From Lachnospiraceae bacterium (GTDB lineage Bacteria; Bacillota; Clostridia; Lachnospirales; Lachnospiraceae), in assembly GCA_009774345.1 (NCBI GenBank), contig VSNR01000016.1, positions 1 to 37,807 of the forward strand: a DNA stretch of 37,807 nucleotides, written 5' to 3'. The notes under the pieces were generated by a model. It was not told where the DNA came from and did no database searches. It saw only the letters and a program-made list of their open reading frames with translations. A program made the position numbers and the translations under genes. The first letter of the stretch is position 1. Each line of letters begins with the position of its first letter. Below, in pieces: positions 24,942-32,928 of this stretch.

Positions 24942-26258
24942 ATGACCCAGTTTGACAGGAATGATGAGTCTATACGGATGGAGGGGAAAAAGCCGCTTGG
25001 CGGCAGGATACAGATACAAGGGTCTAAAAATGCAGCACTTCCAATACTGGCAGCGTGCATGCTGATACCGGGAAAGTGCGTGCTGAGAGGCTGCCCGAAT
25101 ATTACCGATATTGACTGCATGTGCAGCCTGTTAGAGAGCACTGGCGCAGGCGTCGATACAGAAGCACTGGTTACAGACAACAGGATTGTGGTGGATACAC
25201 GCAATGTACGGGAGCGCAGACTGCCTGAAAAATATGTGTCTGCTATGCGCTCATCCGTGGTGATGATGGGCGCGATGCTCGGGCGGCTTGGAGAAGTCTG
25301 TGTCAATTATCCGGGCGGATGCGTGATTGGCGAGCGGCCGATCAATCTGCATCTGTATGGCTTGGAGAAGCTTGGCGCGCAGATCTGGACAGAGGGAAAC
25401 CATATTCATGCATATGCGGATGAGTTAAAAGGTGCAGTGATCGAGTTTCCGTTTTCGAGTGTGGGAGCAACGCAGAACGTGATTCTGGCAGCAGTGACCG
25501 CACAGGGGACGACCGTCATCAAAAATGCGGCAAGGGAGCCTGAAGTGATTGAGCTGTGCAAGTTTCTGAATCTGGCAGGCGCAAACATTGACTATGCAGG
25601 AACCTTTTTTAAATCTGGCAGGATAGAGATCCGGGGGGTGGAGCTGTCGAGGCTTCACGGGGTGGACTATACCGTCATTTCTGACCGGATTGTCGCAGGG
25701 ACGTATCTTTTTGCAGCACTGGCAGCAGGCGGAAAGATAACACTGGAAAATATTCCCATCGGACAACTGGGCAGTGTTTGTGATATGATAACAGAAATGG
25801 GGGCAAATCTTGAGCTGGATGCGGCGCAGAGCAAGATCACCGTCAATGCATGTGACCGTGACAGGATTAAAAACCTGCCATACATAGAGACTGCTGTATA
25901 CCCGGCTTTTCCTACAGACTTGCAGTCACCGCTTCTTGCGGCGGCATGTATGGCAAAGGGGAGACTAAAGGTCAGAGAACGCATTTTTTCAAGCCGGTTT
26001 CGTATCGTGGAGGAACTAAAACGCATGGGGGCGGACATCACGATAGAGGGCGATACAGCCATCGTGACAGGCGGCAGGGAGCTTGAGGGACGGACGGTCA
26101 TCTCGAGAGAGCTGAGGGGCGGGGCGGCGCTTGTCATCGCCGGGCTGGGGGCATCAGGTATCACTACCGTGATTGATTCAGGATACATCCGAAGAGGGTA
26201 TCAGGATATCGTGAGTGATCTTGCCAGTCTGGGCGCACGCATTCGTTATGTGGACTGA
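24942..26258 (+). CDS. murA: UDP-N-acetylglucosamine 1-carboxyvinyltransferase
   Basis: A 438-residue enolpyruvyl transferase catalysing the first committed step of peptidoglycan synthesis, from UDP-GlcNAc and PEP, in the cytoplasm; the fosfomycin target. The substrate-binding GSKNAALPILAA lies near residues 27-38, the active-site cysteine is Cys127 in GGCVIGERPINLHLYG, and FPTDLQSPLLAA is near 325. The ATG at 24942 is chosen with weak GGTGA upstream; GTG at 24930 would add four residues. Firmicutes often have two murA paralogues; which one this is cannot be told. It sits between ftsW and ftsQ, where murG is common. Confidence 0.95.
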   Translation: MTQFDRNDESIRMEGKKPLGGRIQIQGSKNAALPILAACMLIPGKCVLRGCPNITDIDCMCSLLESTGAGVDTEALVTDNRIVVDTRNVRERRLPEKYVSAMRSSVVMMGAMLGRLGEVCVNYPGGCVIGERPINLHLYGLEKLGAQIWTEGNHIHAYADELKGAVIEFPFSSVGATQNVILAAVTAQGTTVIKNAAREPEVIELCKFLNLAGANIDYAGTFFKSGRIEIRGVELSRLHGVDYTVISDRIVAGTYLFAALAAGGKITLENIPIGQLGSVCDMITEMGANLELDAAQSKITVNACDRDRIKNLPYIETAVYPAFPTDLQSPLLAAACMAKGRLKVRERIFSSRFRIVEELKRMGADITIEGDTAIVTGGRELEGRTVISRELRGGAALVIAGLGASGITTVIDSGYIRRGYQDIVSDLASLGARIRYVD

Positions 26259-26298
26259 CGCCGTGCCAGCAAAATGCATAGATGAGGAAAAGGCAATC

Positions 26299-27057
26299 AT
26301 GATGAATAAACGGGACAGTACGATAACAAAAATACCGGATATCAAGTTGAAGCAGCGCATCATTGTCATGCTGGGCATCATCAATGTATTTCTGATTGCA
26401 ATGTATTTTGTGCTGACACACTATGCGGTCAAAAATGTTCAGGTTGACGGAAATAAGCACTATTCTGCCGAGGAGATCAAGGCGATGGTCATGACAGGGT
26501 ATCTCGGTGACAATTCCCTCTATCTGTCTCTGAAATACAAAAATAAGGGGATAGAGGGGGTTCCGTTTGTGGAGACGATGGATGTCGTTGTCCAGTCCAA
26601 TGACACGATTCGAATCACGGTGTATGAGAAGGCGCTTGCAGGCTATATACAATATCTTGGAAGATATATGTATTTTGATAATGAGGGGGTCGTAGTGGAG
26701 TCCTCCAAGGTCACGACCAAGGGGATTCCGCAGGTGACAGGGCTGGAATTTGACCATGTGGTGCTCTATGAGAAGCTTCCAGTGGAAAATGACCGTATTT
26801 TCCAGAACATATTGACGATCACAAAGCTTCTGAACAAATATGATGTACTGTGTGACAAAATACAGTTTGACAAAAATTATAATGTCATGCTGGGGTATGA
26901 TGAAGTGAAGGTCGATATCGGCGCGCTCGAGAATCTCGATGAGAAATTGATGCAGCTGCCCCAGATTCTTCCGTCACTGGCAGGGGAGAAGGGAACACTT
27001 GATCTGAAAAACTATACTGCGGATCGGAAAAGTGTAACTTTTGAGAGGGGAAAATAG
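26299..27057 (+). CDS. ftsQ: Cell division protein FtsQ/DivIB
   Basis: A 252-residue bitopic membrane protein: a basic cytoplasmic tail with KLKQR, a membrane segment (about residues 20-42, IIVMLGIINVFLIAMYFVLTHY), a POTRA domain (AVKNVQVDGNKHYSAEEIKAMV) and a beta domain (YEKALAGYIQYLGRYMYFDNEGVVVE). It links FtsL/DivIC to other divisome parts. The ATG at 26299 follows GAGGAAAAGG and gives a normal N-terminus. The open frame extends back into murA but those residues are untypical. ftsZ follows after 102 bases with its own promoter; no ftsA lies between. Confidence 0.93.
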   Translation: MMNKRDSTITKIPDIKLKQRIIVMLGIINVFLIAMYFVLTHYAVKNVQVDGNKHYSAEEIKAMVMTGYLGDNSLYLSLKYKNKGIEGVPFVETMDVVVQSNDTIRITVYEKALAGYIQYLGRYMYFDNEGVVVESSKVTTKGIPQVTGLEFDHVVLYEKLPVENDRIFQNILTITKLLNKYDVLCDKIQFDKNYNVMLGYDEVKVDIGALENLDEKLMQLPQILPSLAGEKGTLDLKNYTADRKSVTFERGK

Positions 27058-27086
27058 GAAAGTGAAAAAGAAAAATAAAAAATAGG

Positions 27087-27115
27087 TTGATAAATTGCCA
27101 AAAAAATTATATGAT
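27087..27115 (+). promoter_or_regulatory. Sigma-A promoter of ftsZ
   Basis: TTGATA at 27087-27092 and TATGAT at 27110-27115 with a 17-bp spacer, in an A-rich gap. Start near 27122, leader about 38 nucleotides. Confidence 0.78.
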
Positions 27116-27159
27116 AAGTTAGATGGAATTTAATAGGAATTGTGAAGGAGGAAGGAAAC

Positions 27160-28359
27160 TTGCTCGAGATTAGATCAAACGAAACAGATGGAGCGGCAAG
27201 GATAATAGTTGTAGGCGTAGGCGGTGCAGGGAATAATGCCGTCAACCGAATGATAGATGAGACGATTACAGGTGTTGAGTTTATAGGGGTGAATACTGAT
27301 AAGCAGGCATTGCAGCTTTGCAAGGCGCCAAAGCTTTTGCAGATCGGGGAGAAACTGACGAAGGGACTCGGCGCGGGCGCAAAGCCCGAAGTGGGGGAGA
27401 AGGCGGCGGAGGAAAGCTCCGAGGATATAAAGGAATCGTTAAAAGGCGCAGACATGGTATTTGTCACCTGCGGAATGGGCGGCGGTACTGGAACCGGTGC
27501 GGCGCCGATTGTGGCAGCGATCGCAAAAGAGATGGGAATCCTCACCGTTGGCGTCGTCACAAAACCGTTTAAATTTGAAGCGCGGGCGCGTATGACGAAT
27601 GCGCTGATGGGGATTGAGAAGCTCAAGGAGCATGTGGATACTTTGATTGTCATTCCAAATGACAAGCTGCTTGAGATCGTTGACCGGCGGACAACCATGC
27701 CAGATGCGCTCAAGAAAGCGGACGAGGTATTACAGCAGTCTGTACAGGGAATCACAGACCTGATCAATGTACCATCTGTCATTAACCTTGACTTTGCAGA
27801 TGTGCAGACAGTCATGAAGGAGAAAGGCATCGCGCATATCGGTATTGGATATGGCAAGGGGGAGGACAAGGCAGCAGAGGCGATCAAGATGGCTGTCGAT
27901 TCACCGCTCTTGGAGACAACCCTCAGCGGAGCTACGGATGTGATTCTCAATATTTCAGGGGATATCTCCATCTTTGACGCAAATGATGCGGCAAGCTATG
28001 TACAGGAGCTTGCAGGCGAGGATATCAATGTTATTTTTGGTGCGATGTACAATGAGGACATGGCGGACTCCTGTACCGTCACAGTCATCGCGACAGGCAT
28101 TGTTGAGAATGCCAATAATAACCCGATGAACACGATGGGCAGAATTAACAGCAATTTCTCAGTGAAGCCCAACAGTGTACCCGGCACACCAGTCCGCCCC
28201 AGACCGCAGGGCACGCCGGGGCTCAACGTGATGCAGCCAAATGGACAGGCACCCCAAGGGGCGCAGCCCAGACCCGTGACGGGCATCAAGCCGTCCACTG
28301 ATTTGAGAAGCAATGTGAAGGAGCAGACTTTAAATATACCCAATTTCTTAAAGAGATAG
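27160..28359 (+). CDS. ftsZ: Cell division protein FtsZ
   Basis: The tubulin-like GTPase that forms the division ring, 399 residues. The GTP-binding motif GGGTGTG is near residues 106-112, VVGVGGAGNNAVNRM is at the N-terminus, the T7 region NLDFADV is near 208, and a linker rich in Pro, Gln and Asn leads to the conserved tail NIPNFLKR that binds partner proteins. The start is TTG at 27160: AAGGAGG at 27145-27151 is eight bases upstream. The GTG at 27142 would place the ribosome binding site inside the gene. It has its own promoter and a strong terminator. Confidence 0.98.
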   Translation: MLEIRSNETDGAARIIVVGVGGAGNNAVNRMIDETITGVEFIGVNTDKQALQLCKAPKLLQIGEKLTKGLGAGAKPEVGEKAAEESSEDIKESLKGADMVFVTCGMGGGTGTGAAPIVAAIAKEMGILTVGVVTKPFKFEARARMTNALMGIEKLKEHVDTLIVIPNDKLLEIVDRRTTMPDALKKADEVLQQSVQGITDLINVPSVINLDFADVQTVMKEKGIAHIGIGYGKGEDKAAEAIKMAVDSPLLETTLSGATDVILNISGDISIFDANDAASYVQELAGEDINVIFGAMYNEDMADSCTVTVIATGIVENANNNPMNTMGRINSNFSVKPNSVPGTPVRPRPQGTPGLNVMQPNGQAPQGAQPRPVTGIKPSTDLRSNVKEQTLNIPNFLKR

Positions 28360-28375
28360 CGCCATACTCAGAAAA

Positions 28376-28441
28376 AGTCGAAAAATAAACATCATTTTGT
28401 CCCATGCTTTGACAAAAAAGCATGGGATTTTTTCGTATAAT
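28376..28441 (+). promoter_or_regulatory. Spo0A-type sigma-A promoter of spoIIGA with wide spacer
   Basis: TTGACA at 28409-28414 and TATAAT at 28436-28441 are both perfect consensus boxes, but separated by 21 bp instead of 17. A 0A-box-like AGTCGAA lies at 28376-28382 and a reverse-orientation TTTGACA at 28408-28414 overlaps the -35; each matches six of seven positions of the Spo0A site. Bacillus subtilis spoIIG has the same plan: a widened spacer and Spo0A bound next to and over the -35. The -35 lies within the ftsZ terminator hairpin. Confidence 0.7.
28401..28433 (+). terminator. Intrinsic terminator after ftsZ
   Basis: CCCATGCTTT (28401-28410) pairs perfectly with AAAGCATGGG (28417-28426) around a 6-base loop, and a T run follows. 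The -35 box of the spoIIGA promoter is made from the end of the first arm and the loop. Confidence 0.9.
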
Positions 28442-28479
28442 GGGCACAGGCGCACAGGAAAAACAGCGGCCAGACGGAG

Positions 28480-29280
28480 GTGATACGAATCTATGAAGTA
28501 TACATTGACATTTTTCTAGCACAAAATGTTTTGATGAATATGCAGCTGCTGCTTCTGACACAGCTGCTTTTAAAAGAAAAAATCCTGTTTGTCAGACTGT
28601 TGGCTGCATCGGCTGCCGGCGGGATAGGGGCAGTGCTGATTCTGGTTCTGGGCGTTGGCTACGGCATCGGTTATATTCTGCTGGTGCTTGGACTGGACGC
28701 GGCCATGCTGCTCATCAGCATCCAGCATCCGTGGAAGCGCAGGATTTCCTGCCAGAGGCTGGTCATGGGAATCATATACCTTCATGGCATGGAGTTTGCT
28801 TATGGAAAACTGATGGAGTGTGCAGTCAGGCTGGTGGGAGAGCGTATGGCACGCATGACGGTGATTGCGGTGATCGCAGTGATTGTGATGTTTATCCTTG
28901 CTTACAGGAAATGGGCAGGGGCAAGGCAGATCTACAATGTCACACTGACAGAGGAGGGGGAGAACGCGGTATACAAGGCACTGTTTGATACAGGAAATTT
29001 TTTGACAGACCCTGTGTCCGGCAAACCGGTGAGTGTGGTAGAGGAGACAGAAGCAACGAGGAAATGGCTGGAAAAGTATCCACACAAATATAAGATCATT
29101 CCCTATCAGAGCGTTGGCAGGGAACATGGACTACTAGAGGGGATCGTGGTGGATGAACTCATTATTCAAAAGGAAAAAGAACAGGTGGTCAAAAAGGGCG
29201 CAGTTGTTGCACTCTATAGAGGAAAACTGTCCAAGGATGGGCAGTTCCAGATGATTCTGAACCAGAGCCTGATGATATGA
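28480..29280 (+). CDS. spoIIGA: Sigma-E processing peptidase SpoIIGA
   Basis: A membrane-embedded aspartic protease that removes the pro-sequence of sigma-E after asymmetric division. The N-terminal half holds about five hydrophobic segments; the protease half carries the catalytic motif LFDTGNFLTDPVSGKPV near residues 166-182. The gene precedes its substrate sigE, as in Bacillus. The start is doubtful: GTG at 28480 is the only standard in-frame codon nearby, but it overlaps the ribosome binding site GGAGGTGAT (28476-28484). The family N-terminus (M-Y-x-x-Y-I-D) and SD spacing point to ATC at 28489. The start given is therefore provisional. Confidence 0.92.
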   Translation: MIRIYEVYIDIFLAQNVLMNMQLLLLTQLLLKEKILFVRLLAASAAGGIGAVLILVLGVGYGIGYILLVLGLDAAMLLISIQHPWKRRISCQRLVMGIIYLHGMEFAYGKLMECAVRLVGERMARMTVIAVIAVIVMFILAYRKWAGARQIYNVTLTEEGENAVYKALFDTGNFLTDPVSGKPVSVVEETEATRKWLEKYPHKYKIIPYQSVGREHGLLEGIVVDELIIQKEKEQVVKKGAVVALYRGKLSKDGQFQMILNQSLMI

Positions 29281-29312
29281 GGGATATTGTAAGTGGATGG
29301 AGGATTGAATGA

Positions 29313-30041
29313 ATGATTTTAAAACTGTATTTGCCGGGGAAACTGAGATTATCTTTTGGGAAAAATTTTCTGAAAAACGCAGTCGGGAATGAGATACACT
29401 ATATCGGCGGGTCGGAAGTGCTGCCTCCGCCATTGGAAGGGGAGGAAGAAAACAGAGCGATCAACGGGCTTGAGACGGAACATGCAAACGAGGCAAGAAC
29501 CCTGCTGATCGAGCACAATCTGAGGCTTGTCGTGTATATCGCCAAGAAGTTTGACAATACAGGTGTGGGCGTCGAGGATTTGATCTCCATAGGCACCATC
29601 GGTTTAATTAAGGCGATCAATACGTTTAACCGCAGTAAAAATATCAAACTTGCGACCTATGCTTCAAGATGTATTGAAAATGAAATTCTGATGTACCTGA
29701 GAAGAAATAATAAGACAAAGCTGGAAGTGTCCATTGACGAGCCTTTGAATGTGGACTGGGACGGAAATGAGCTTTTGCTGTCGGATATCCTTGGCACGGA
29801 TGAGGATGTCATCTACAAGGATTTGGAGACCGAGGTAGAGCGAAGCCAGCTCAAGCGGGCGATCTCGAAGCTAGGGGAGCGCGAGCGGACGATCATCATG
29901 CTCAGATTTGGTCTGAATAACCCGGATGACATGGAGATGACACAGAAGGAAGTCGCAGATTATCTTGGCATCTCACAGTCGTATATCTCCCGCCTTGAGA
30001 AGAAGATCATGAAACGGCTCAAGAAGGAAATGGTCAGTTAA
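29313..30041 (+). CDS. sigE: RNA polymerase sigma-E factor precursor, sporulation
   Basis: A 242-residue early mother-cell sigma factor. The first 30 or so residues form the pro-sequence; cleavage is expected around EIHYIGGSEVLPPPL, which closely resembles the Bacillus site. Region 2 is clear (LRLVVYIAKKFDNTGVGVEDL, then IGTIGLIKAINTFNRSKNIKLATYASRCIENEI), as is region 4 with its helix-turn-helix (TQKEVADYLGISQSYISRLE). GGAGG lies nine bases before the ATG. It is co-transcribed with spoIIGA. Its predicted targets include the sigma-E-like promoter before spoVD in this window. Confidence 0.97.
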   Translation: MILKLYLPGKLRLSFGKNFLKNAVGNEIHYIGGSEVLPPPLEGEEENRAINGLETEHANEARTLLIEHNLRLVVYIAKKFDNTGVGVEDLISIGTIGLIKAINTFNRSKNIKLATYASRCIENEILMYLRRNNKTKLEVSIDEPLNVDWDGNELLLSDILGTDEDVIYKDLETEVERSQLKRAISKLGERERTIIMLRFGLNNPDDMEMTQKEVADYLGISQSYISRLEKKIMKRLKKEMVS

Positions 30042-30073
30042 ACATGGGAAGCCCCGTATTTATATCCTTGTAC

Positions 30074-30110
30074 ATATGTCTTATAACGAAAACCTGTTGT
30101 TAAGGCATAT
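30074..30110 (+). promoter_or_regulatory. Hairpin between sigE and sigG, just before the sigG ribosome binding site
   Basis: ATATGTCTTA (30074-30083) pairs with TAAGGCATAT (30101-30110) in a 10-bp stem with one wobble; inner AAC/GTT can add three more pairs. There is no T run, so it is not a standard terminator. Six bases separate it from GGAGGAGG at 30117-30124. In Bacillus readthrough of spoIIG into sigG is poorly translated because of leader structure; this may be a similar brake. Confidence 0.55.
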
Positions 30111-30131
30111 TAAGTTGGAGGAGGAGTGAAT

Positions 30132-30914
30132 ATGGCACTTGGAAAAGTTGAAATATGTGGTGTAAATACGGCAAAACTTCCCATTCTGAAAAATGAGGAA
30201 AAGCAGGCGCTGTTTGAGAAGATTGAGCAGGGCGACATGCAGGCGAGAGAGGAGTATATCAGAGGAAATTTAAGGCTGGTGCTCAGTGTGATCAAGCGGT
30301 TCTCACAGTCCAATGAGAATGTCGATGACCTGTTCCAGATCGGGTGTATCGGTCTGATCAAGGCGATTGACAATTTTGATTCGACGCTTGACGTGAAATT
30401 TTCGACTTATGCAGTCCCGATGATTATCGGTGAGATTCGCCGGTTTCTGCGGGATTCCAGCAATCCGATCCGCGTGAGCCGCTCTCTCAAAGATACGGCG
30501 TACAAAGCAATCTATGCAAAGGAAAACCTTACCAAGAAAAACCTGCGCGAGCCGACAATCATGGAGATCTCTGAGGAGATCGGCATTCCCAAGGAGGATA
30601 TCGTCTATGCGCTTGACGCAATACAGAATCCTATGAGTCTGTATGAACCTGTCTATACCGAAGGGGGTGACACCCTCTATGTGATGGACCAGATCAGCGA
30701 TAAGAAATGCAAAGAGGAGAACTGGGTTGAGAATATTTCTCTAAGTGAGGCGATGAAAAGACTCGAGGAGAGGGAGTATGAAATTATTCATCTGCGGTTT
30801 TTTGAGGGAAAGACGCAGATGGAAGTTGCCGAATATATCGGCATTTCTCAGGCGCAGGTGTCCCGTCTGGAAAAGAATGCACTGCGTACTATGAAAAAAT
30901 ATTTGGCCTTTTAA
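30132..30914 (+). CDS. sigG: RNA polymerase sigma-G factor, late forespore
   Basis: A 260-residue sigma-70 family factor, the same length as Bacillus SigG. The opening KVEICGVNTAKLPILKNEE is the SigG hallmark. Region 2 reads RGNLRLVLSVIKRF, DDLFQIGCIGLIKAIDNFD and FSTYAVPMIIGEIRRFLRD; region 3 has EPTIMEISEEIGI; region 4 ends with TQMEVAEYIGISQAQVSRLEKNAL. The ATG at 30132 has GGAGGAGG seven bases upstream; the GTG at 30126 overlaps it. The gene follows sigE by 90 bases with a hairpin between them and no clear terminator. Confidence 0.97.
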   Translation: MALGKVEICGVNTAKLPILKNEEKQALFEKIEQGDMQAREEYIRGNLRLVLSVIKRFSQSNENVDDLFQIGCIGLIKAIDNFDSTLDVKFSTYAVPMIIGEIRRFLRDSSNPIRVSRSLKDTAYKAIYAKENLTKKNLREPTIMEISEEIGIPKEDIVYALDAIQNPMSLYEPVYTEGGDTLYVMDQISDKKCKEENWVENISLSEAMKRLEEREYEIIHLRFFEGKTQMEVAEYIGISQAQVSRLEKNALRTMKKYLAF

Positions 30915-30968
30915 ACGTTTAGAAGGAACCTTCCAGTAAAAAAAGTAACTTGCGGACAATATATACTA

Positions 30969-30997
30969 TTGACTTAATCGTAGAAACAATTTAAAAT
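30969..30997 (+). promoter_or_regulatory. Sigma-A promoter of the chemoreceptor gene
   Basis: TTGACT at 30969-30974 and TAAAAT at 30992-30997 with a 17-bp spacer. The leader of about 80 bases can fold GGCAG (31015-31019) with CTGCC (31040-31044), with inner AGAA/TTCT pairs, followed by only three T; this may be a weak attenuator or nothing. No sigma-D motif is seen. Confidence 0.7.
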
Positions 30998-31086
30998 AGA
31001 GATTAAGCAGTTGGGGCAGTTTAGAAAAATTCTCAACGGCTGCCTTTAAAAATATTAATAGACTATTGTGTGAAAGGAAGTTACTT

Positions 31087-32865
31087 ATGAACGAACAAAA
31101 CAAAACGGGTCGCAGATTTAGTATTAAATGGCTGGTGATTTCACTGGTATCGCTGCCAATGATGATGGCGTGCATTGTTATTGTAACAGTTTCAACACTG
31201 ACGCTCAGGCAGGGTATGGAATCCGAGACCTTTAAGACGCTGGAAGCACTGGCAAGAGGTACGATGCTTGCTCTTGACGGAGTGTCGTCGGGAGAATACT
31301 CCATGCAGGGGGATGATTTATATAAAGGTGATGTAAATCTCTCTCAGGAGATGGGTGCGCTGGTTGACAATTATGCGGCGGCAAACGAAGCGCAGATTAC
31401 TTTATTCTTTGGCGACGTTCGGCGTGCGACAACCATCAAGGACGCGCAGGGAAATCCTATTGTCGGCACCAAAGCAGACGCGAAGGTTGCAGCAGAAGTT
31501 TTAAACGCAGGAAATACGTATCACAGGGATGATTTCGTGATTGACGGAAATCTCTATTATGGATTCTATGTTCCGGTTACAGACTCCACGAATAAGATTG
31601 TCGGAATGATCTGCGCGACAAAGGACAGAGAAACAATTAAAGACTATATTTCTCACAGACAGACCTTTATCGTTGCGATAGCGGTTTTGATCTATATCCT
31701 CTGTATCTTCTTTGCAACTGTTGTGACAAAGAGAAGGATCCAGTATCCGCTCAATGCACTCTCAGAAGTTGCTAAGAAAATGGCAAAGGGTGATATCAAT
31801 GTCCACATCAATAGAACAACCAATGACGAGCTTGGCGATCTGGCAGAAGATTTTAAAATGATGATCAAGACAATCGGAGAGCAGGTGCATATTACAGAGC
31901 AGGTTGCAGAGGGTGATCTGACAGCAACTTACAAGAAGGCAAGTGACGATGACACACTCGGTACAGCAATCGTGAAGATGCTTCGTGACAACAACAGAAA
32001 CCTGTCTACAATCCGTGATGCGGCTGCAAGAATGACATCAGGCGCAAACGAAGTCGCAAGCGCGAGCAACTCGCTGGCACAGGGTACGACACAGCAGGCA
32101 AGCGCGATCGAGGAGATTACAGTTTCTATTGAGGAGATTGCAAATGGCGCTAAAGTCAATGCCGATGATGCAAATAAGGCAAATGAGCTTGTACAGAATA
32201 CAAAAGACGGCGCAATCCGCGGCAATGAGCAGATGAAACAGATGATTGCAGCGATGCAGGATATCAATGAGTCTTCAGAGAATATCTCAAAGATTATGAA
32301 GGTCATCGACGATATTTCTTTCCAGACCAATATTCTTGCACTGAATGCTTCTGTGGAAGCTGCCCGCGCGGGTGTACATGGCAAGGGCTTCGCAGTGGTT
32401 GCAGATGAAGTTCGAAGCCTTGCAAACAAGTCCGCTGAGGCGGCAAAAGATTCTGCTGTGATGATTGAGGATTCGATCAAGAAAGTAGAGGTTGGTTCGA
32501 AACTGGCAGTGGAGACAGCAGCAGCTCTTGAGGAAATTTTAGATTCTGTTGAGAATATTGCAACGATTGTGAGCAATATTGCAGAGGCTTCCGTCAATCA
32601 GGCAAGTTCTGTTGGACAGGTCAATGCAGGCATTACACAGATTGCAGATGTCGTACAGACAAACTCCGCAACATCTGAGCAGTGTGCGGCTGCAAGTGCA
32701 GAGCTTTCCAGCCTTGCAGGACAGCTTCAAAATGCGGTTGGCAAGTACAAACTCCTTGCCGGAAAAGGCAGAAACTCTGATTTTGATTCTATGTCGTCTG
32801 ACAGTGGTGATTATGTTGACAATGAGAGTATTATCTCGCTGGATTCAGACTTTGGTAAATATTAA
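31087..32865 (+). CDS. Methyl-accepting chemotaxis protein
   Basis: A 592-residue chemoreceptor. A membrane segment at about residues 14-38, an extracellular sensor of about 155 residues (single-Cache-like, ligand unknown), a second membrane segment at about 197-218, a HAMP domain (about 220-275), and a long coiled-coil signalling domain. The hairpin tip that contacts CheA and CheW reads ISFQTNILALNASVEAARAGVHGKGFAVVADEVR. The C-terminus ends in an acidic, Ser-rich stretch without a CheR-binding pentapeptide. ATG at 31087 follows GAAAGGAAG. It implies a chemotaxis system elsewhere in the genome. It has its own promoter, and a GC-rich hairpin follows. Confidence 0.96.
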   Translation: MNEQNKTGRRFSIKWLVISLVSLPMMMACIVIVTVSTLTLRQGMESETFKTLEALARGTMLALDGVSSGEYSMQGDDLYKGDVNLSQEMGALVDNYAAANEAQITLFFGDVRRATTIKDAQGNPIVGTKADAKVAAEVLNAGNTYHRDDFVIDGNLYYGFYVPVTDSTNKIVGMICATKDRETIKDYISHRQTFIVAIAVLIYILCIFFATVVTKRRIQYPLNALSEVAKKMAKGDINVHINRTTNDELGDLAEDFKMMIKTIGEQVHITEQVAEGDLTATYKKASDDDTLGTAIVKMLRDNNRNLSTIRDAAARMTSGANEVASASNSLAQGTTQQASAIEEITVSIEEIANGAKVNADDANKANELVQNTKDGAIRGNEQMKQMIAAMQDINESSENISKIMKVIDDISFQTNILALNASVEAARAGVHGKGFAVVADEVRSLANKSAEAAKDSAVMIEDSIKKVEVGSKLAVETAAALEEILDSVENIATIVSNIAEASVNQASSVGQVNAGITQIADVVQTNSATSEQCAAASAELSSLAGQLQNAVGKYKLLAGKGRNSDFDSMSSDSGDYVDNESIISLDSDFGKY

Positions 32866-32887
32866 GACAAAATAAGCTATTCTTTTT

Positions 32888-32912
32888 TACCCCGGCACTC
32901 GTTGCCGGGGTA
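32888..32912 (+). terminator. GC-rich hairpin after the chemoreceptor gene
   Basis: A perfect 10-bp stem (TACCCCGGCA with TGCCGGGGTA) around a 5-base loop. On the plus strand only gtgttt follows, so the T tract is weak, while six T lie upstream of the stem. It may be an inefficient terminator that lets some transcription through to the next gene, whose ribosome binding site begins eight bases later. Confidence 0.5.
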
Positions 32913-32928
32913 GTGTTTCAGAGGAAAA

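Noticed and set aside
27012..27971. Minus-strand open frame of 319 codons opposite ftsZ
   Set aside because: It mirrors the ftsZ codons, has no ribosome binding site of its own, and its protein is a Ser/Pro/Ile-rich string typical of antisense frames.
28493..28519. Eight-codon ORF starting ATG after the spoIIGA ribosome binding site
   Set aside because: It starts 12 bases after GGAGG and ends at once. It looks like a by-product of the spoIIGA sequence in another frame, although a regulatory role cannot be fully excluded.
30081..30112. Sigma-G promoter before sigG
   Set aside because: CATATTA at 30106-30112 fits the -10 of sigma-G, but the nearest -35-like TTATA is 20 bp away and lacks the leading G. 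The same bases are also part of the hairpin, so the match is not convincing.
30998..31086. Cyclic-di-GMP riboswitch before the chemoreceptor gene
   Set aside because: Such riboswitches often precede chemoreceptor genes in Clostridia, but the leader is only about 80 bases and lacks the conserved GEMM core; only a weak hairpin is seen.
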